This document shows positions 62,092-64,000 of a stretch of DNA of 64,000 nucleotides, one piece after another (position 1 is the first letter of the stretch; every line of letters begins with the position of its first letter). This stretch comes from Prosthecomicrobium sp. N25. GTDB taxonomy: Bacteria; Pseudomonadota; Alphaproteobacteria; Rhizobiales; Ancalomicrobiaceae. Both the position numbers and the translations under genes were made by a program. The stretch lies in contig NZ_JBBCAT010000003.1 of the NCBI RefSeq assembly GCF_037203705.1, forward strand, positions 372,001 to 436,000. Reading direction: 5' to 3'. Below the pieces are notes generated by a model that worked only from the letters and a program-made list of their open reading frames with translations, was not told where the DNA came from and ran no database searches.

Positions 62092-62956
62092 AGGCGTGGC
62101 GGAAGTCCAGGACGAGCGGCTCGCTCGTGGTGATCATCCGCTTCAGGAGGCGGTGCTGCGCCTGGTACTTGACATTGCCGATGGCGAGCGCGCCGAGTCC
62201 TACCGCCTGGCCGAAGCCGAGCGGGTCGCCGTTGGCGAAGACGTCGACCCCGTGCACACCAGGGGGCGGCACGGCATTGACGTCGGCGGCGATCAGCAGC
62301 GACTTGGCGGCCGCCACCTGCTCGGCATCGAGGATCTGCACGCCCGCGGGGCCGGCGGCGAACAGCACCTCGGCGTCGATCGCCAGCGCGGCGTTCTTCT
62401 CCGGGCTCGACCCGTCGGCCGGCTCCACGTCGACGCCGAACCGGGCCTTCATGTCGGCCGCGATGCCGCCCACGCGCTTGGTGCCGTCATAGCCGACGAG
62501 CTTCACCTTGGCGCCCTCCTGGGCGGCGATCACCGCCGCCGAGAAGGCGACCACGCCCGTGCCGCCGTAGATGACCACGGTCTTGCCCTTGAAGGTGGTC
62601 TGGAACTTGGTCTCCAGGAGCTTCGCCGCGCAGGCCACCATGCCGGCCGCGGTCGTGAAGGAGCCGGCCGGATCGGCCATGAGGTTGACCAGGAACGGCG
62701 GCACGAGGCTGTTCTCGGCCGTCTTCATCATGTCGAGTGCCGCGATGGCGTTCTTGCCGGCGAAGAAGATGCCCTGCCGGACGGCATCGGCGGGCGAGCG
62801 CGAGAAGATGGCGTCTTGGACGAGGCCGCGCACCTCCTCGGGCGTGACGGACGTGTAGGTCGCCAGCACGTCGTAGCCGGCGTCCGCCGCCATGTTCACG
62901 TCGAACGGGCTCATGTGCTTGAGCGGCGTCAGCATGTGCAGGATGTTCTTGGCCAT
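62063..62956 (-). CDS. mtdB: NAD(P)-dependent methylenetetrahydromethanopterin dehydrogenase
   Basis: 297 residues. Oxidises methylene-H4MPT to methenyl-H4MPT with NAD(P). N terminus KNILHMLTPLKHMSPFDVNMA and Rossmann element VIYGGTGVVAFSAAVIAAQE (near residue 130) are diagnostic for MtdB. The start ATG 62956 follows AAGGGAG. Between beta-RFAP synthase (33 bases upstream) and the ATP-grasp gene. Confidence 0.95.
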   Translation of the reverse strand: MAKNILHMLTPLKHMSPFDVNMAADAGYDVLATYTSVTPEEVRGLVQDAIFSRSPADAVRQGIFFAGKNAIAALDMMKTAENSLVPPFLVNLMADPAGSFTTAAGMVACAAKLLETKFQTTFKGKTVVIYGGTGVVAFSAAVIAAQEGAKVKLVGYDGTKRVGGIAADMKARFGVDVEPADGSSPEKNAALAIDAEVLFAAGPAGVQILDAEQVAAAKSLLIAADVNAVPPPGVHGVDVFANGDPLGFGQAVGLGALAIGNVKYQAQHRLLKRMITTSEPLVLDFRHAYDEARAFIG

Positions 62957-62989
62957 GTCCCGGGGCTCCCTTTGGGCGGGAGCGGCGGG

Positions 62990-63976
62990 TCACCCCCCGT
63001 CCGGCTCCGCCTCGATGCGCGCACCGTGGTTTCTGCCCCTCGCCACGACGAAATACAAACCGTCCGGCGTGCGGTCATTCACCGCAAGTCCAGCGACCGC
63101 CCGCTCCGCCTCCGCCTCGGAGCCGAAGAGCGCGAAGCCGGTGGGGCCCCACGAACTCTGCCCGATCCCCGCCGCCCCTGCCGCCTCGAGGGCCCGGCAC
63201 GCCGCCCCGACGCGCGCCGAGGTGAAGCGCCCGCCCCCCTGCGCGGGGGCGAAATGATCGCCGAGCCGGGCCTGCACCTCCGAGACGGCCGCCCCGAAGG
63301 CGGCGAGGTCGCGATCGGCGAGCGCGGGCAGCATGCGCATCAGGACGACTCGGCACAGATGCGCCGCATCCTCCGCCGGAAACCGCGGCAGGGCGCGGAA
63401 CGCCGCCGTCTCGGCCTCTCCGTGCACCCCGTCCACGGCCTCGTCGAGCACCAGCACGATTCGCCAGTCCTCCGGATAGGGGAGCCTCGCGACGATCGGC
63501 GGCGGCCGGTCGCCCGGCCCCTTGCCGCCGTCGAGGACGAAGCCCCCGGTCTCGAAGGCCGCGACCCCGATTCCCGATCGGGCACCACGGTCGAGCCGCG
63601 CCGCCATGGCGCCGGCCTCGAAGGGCAGGCCCTCCAGCCGCGCCACCGCCGCGCCGATCGCCAGCGCGAGCTGCGTGCCCGAGCCGAAGCCCGCATGCGG
63701 CGGGATCGTCCCGGCCACCACCAGCTCGTGCCGCATCGGCAGGCCGAGTGCGTCGCAGGCGGCCTTCAGGTAGCGGTGCGCCCGCATGACCTCCGCCCCC
63801 GACACGCTCGGGACCTCCGCGCGCCGGATCCTCACCGTCGCGGCCGGCCGGTCGACCGCCAGCCCGATGGAGCCGAATCGGCGTCCGAGGTCGCCGTTGA
63901 GGTCGAGGAAACCGATATGCAGGCGCGCGGGCGCGGTCACGCGGACCGCCTCCGCCCGCGTCTGGACGCGCGCCAT
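62990..63976 (-). CDS. Beta-ribofuranosylaminobenzene 5'-phosphate synthase
   Basis: 328 residues, GHMP-kinase-like fold. Joins 4-hydroxybenzoate or pABA to PRPP to make beta-RFA-P, the first committed step of methanopterin synthesis. VTAPARLHIGFLDLNGDLGR at the N terminus and IPPHAGFGSGTQLALAIGAA (GHMP loop near residue 100) are diagnostic. Leading gene of the minus-strand operon in this window; anything upstream lies beyond base 64000. Confidence 0.93.
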   Translation of the reverse strand: MARVQTRAEAVRVTAPARLHIGFLDLNGDLGRRFGSIGLAVDRPAATVRIRRAEVPSVSGAEVMRAHRYLKAACDALGLPMRHELVVAGTIPPHAGFGSGTQLALAIGAAVARLEGLPFEAGAMAARLDRGARSGIGVAAFETGGFVLDGGKGPGDRPPPIVARLPYPEDWRIVLVLDEAVDGVHGEAETAAFRALPRFPAEDAAHLCRVVLMRMLPALADRDLAAFGAAVSEVQARLGDHFAPAQGGGRFTSARVGAACRALEAAGAAGIGQSSWGPTGFALFGSEAEAERAVAGLAVNDRTPDGLYFVVARGRNHGARIEAEPDGG

Positions 63977-64000
63977 GCCGCCCCCTAGTTGACCGGACAG

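Noticed and set aside
1-64000. CRISPR arrays, tRNA/rRNA genes, insertion sequences, prophage
   Set aside because: Looked for in the gaps between genes; no direct-repeat array, cloverleaf-like gene, transposase or phage protein was seen.

Overview
The window is very GC-rich chromosomal DNA from an alphaproteobacterium, most likely a facultatively methylotrophic member of the Hyphomicrobiales. Three things support this: housekeeping genes of alphaproteobacterial type (three-gene cytochrome bc1 operon, UbiK-like, DUF1285, DUF2336, DUF6111, CTC/L25 of about 200 residues); a tetrahydromethanopterin (H4MPT)-linked formaldehyde oxidation cluster with fae, mtdB, mch and beta-RFAP synthase; and a periplasmic quinoprotein-associated ABC system. 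The species cannot be named from the sequence. I see no rRNA, tRNA, CRISPR array, insertion sequence, phage gene or replication origin. Genes are densely packed with many ATGA overlaps.

Layout. 0-5.2 kb: partial pgeF, a GFA-domain protein, a MidA-like methyltransferase with lgt, then a phosphoesterase followed by a Ser/Thr kinase fused to a universal stress domain. 5.3-9 kb: an MHS-type transporter with a large periplasmic insertion, a repeat-bearing 690-base gap, and an orphan SoxYZ-like fusion carrier. 9-18 kb: ubiK-like, YbjN, proC, DUF2336, rplY-pth-ychF, two MaoC hydratases, divergent efp/epmA, apt. 18-24 kb: mtnP, petABC (on the minus strand), trmL, hemF. 24-29 kb: ybaK-like deacylase, a phosphoesterase, NUDIX, MFS and GNAT genes. 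29-36 kb: a MoxR / DUF58 / DUF4159 / large membrane protein operon. 36.5-40 kb: DUF1285, CoA-type NUDIX, DUF6111, CCA-adding enzyme and HAD phosphatase. 40-43.4 kb: a MacAB-like tripartite exporter.

43.5-64 kb is the C1 island. A minus-strand operon encodes a quinoprotein-linked ABC system (binding protein, beta-propeller, ATPase, permease, plus an unknown coupled exported protein). It is divergent from two tandem DUF3280-type CxxC proteins. A plus-strand series follows: MfnB-like, amino-acid kinase, archaeal-type flavoprotein, dihydropteroate-synthase-like, DUF447, MxaD-like SRPBCC protein and a YVTN propeller. Next come an ASKHA protein (minus), a HisA-like protein (plus) and a small exported protein. 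Last is a minus-strand block: beta-RFAP synthase, mtdB, ATP-grasp, mch, RimK-like ATP-grasp, CitG-like, fae.

How they fit together: periplasmic quinoprotein dehydrogenases (none encoded here) would make formaldehyde. Fae condenses it with H4MPT, MtdB oxidises the methylene form and Mch opens the methenyl form. The formyl group would then pass to the methylofuran-dependent Fhc complex, which is also not in the window. The surrounding archaeal-like genes are best read as the biosynthetic set for H4MPT and methylofuran; several have no assigned reaction.
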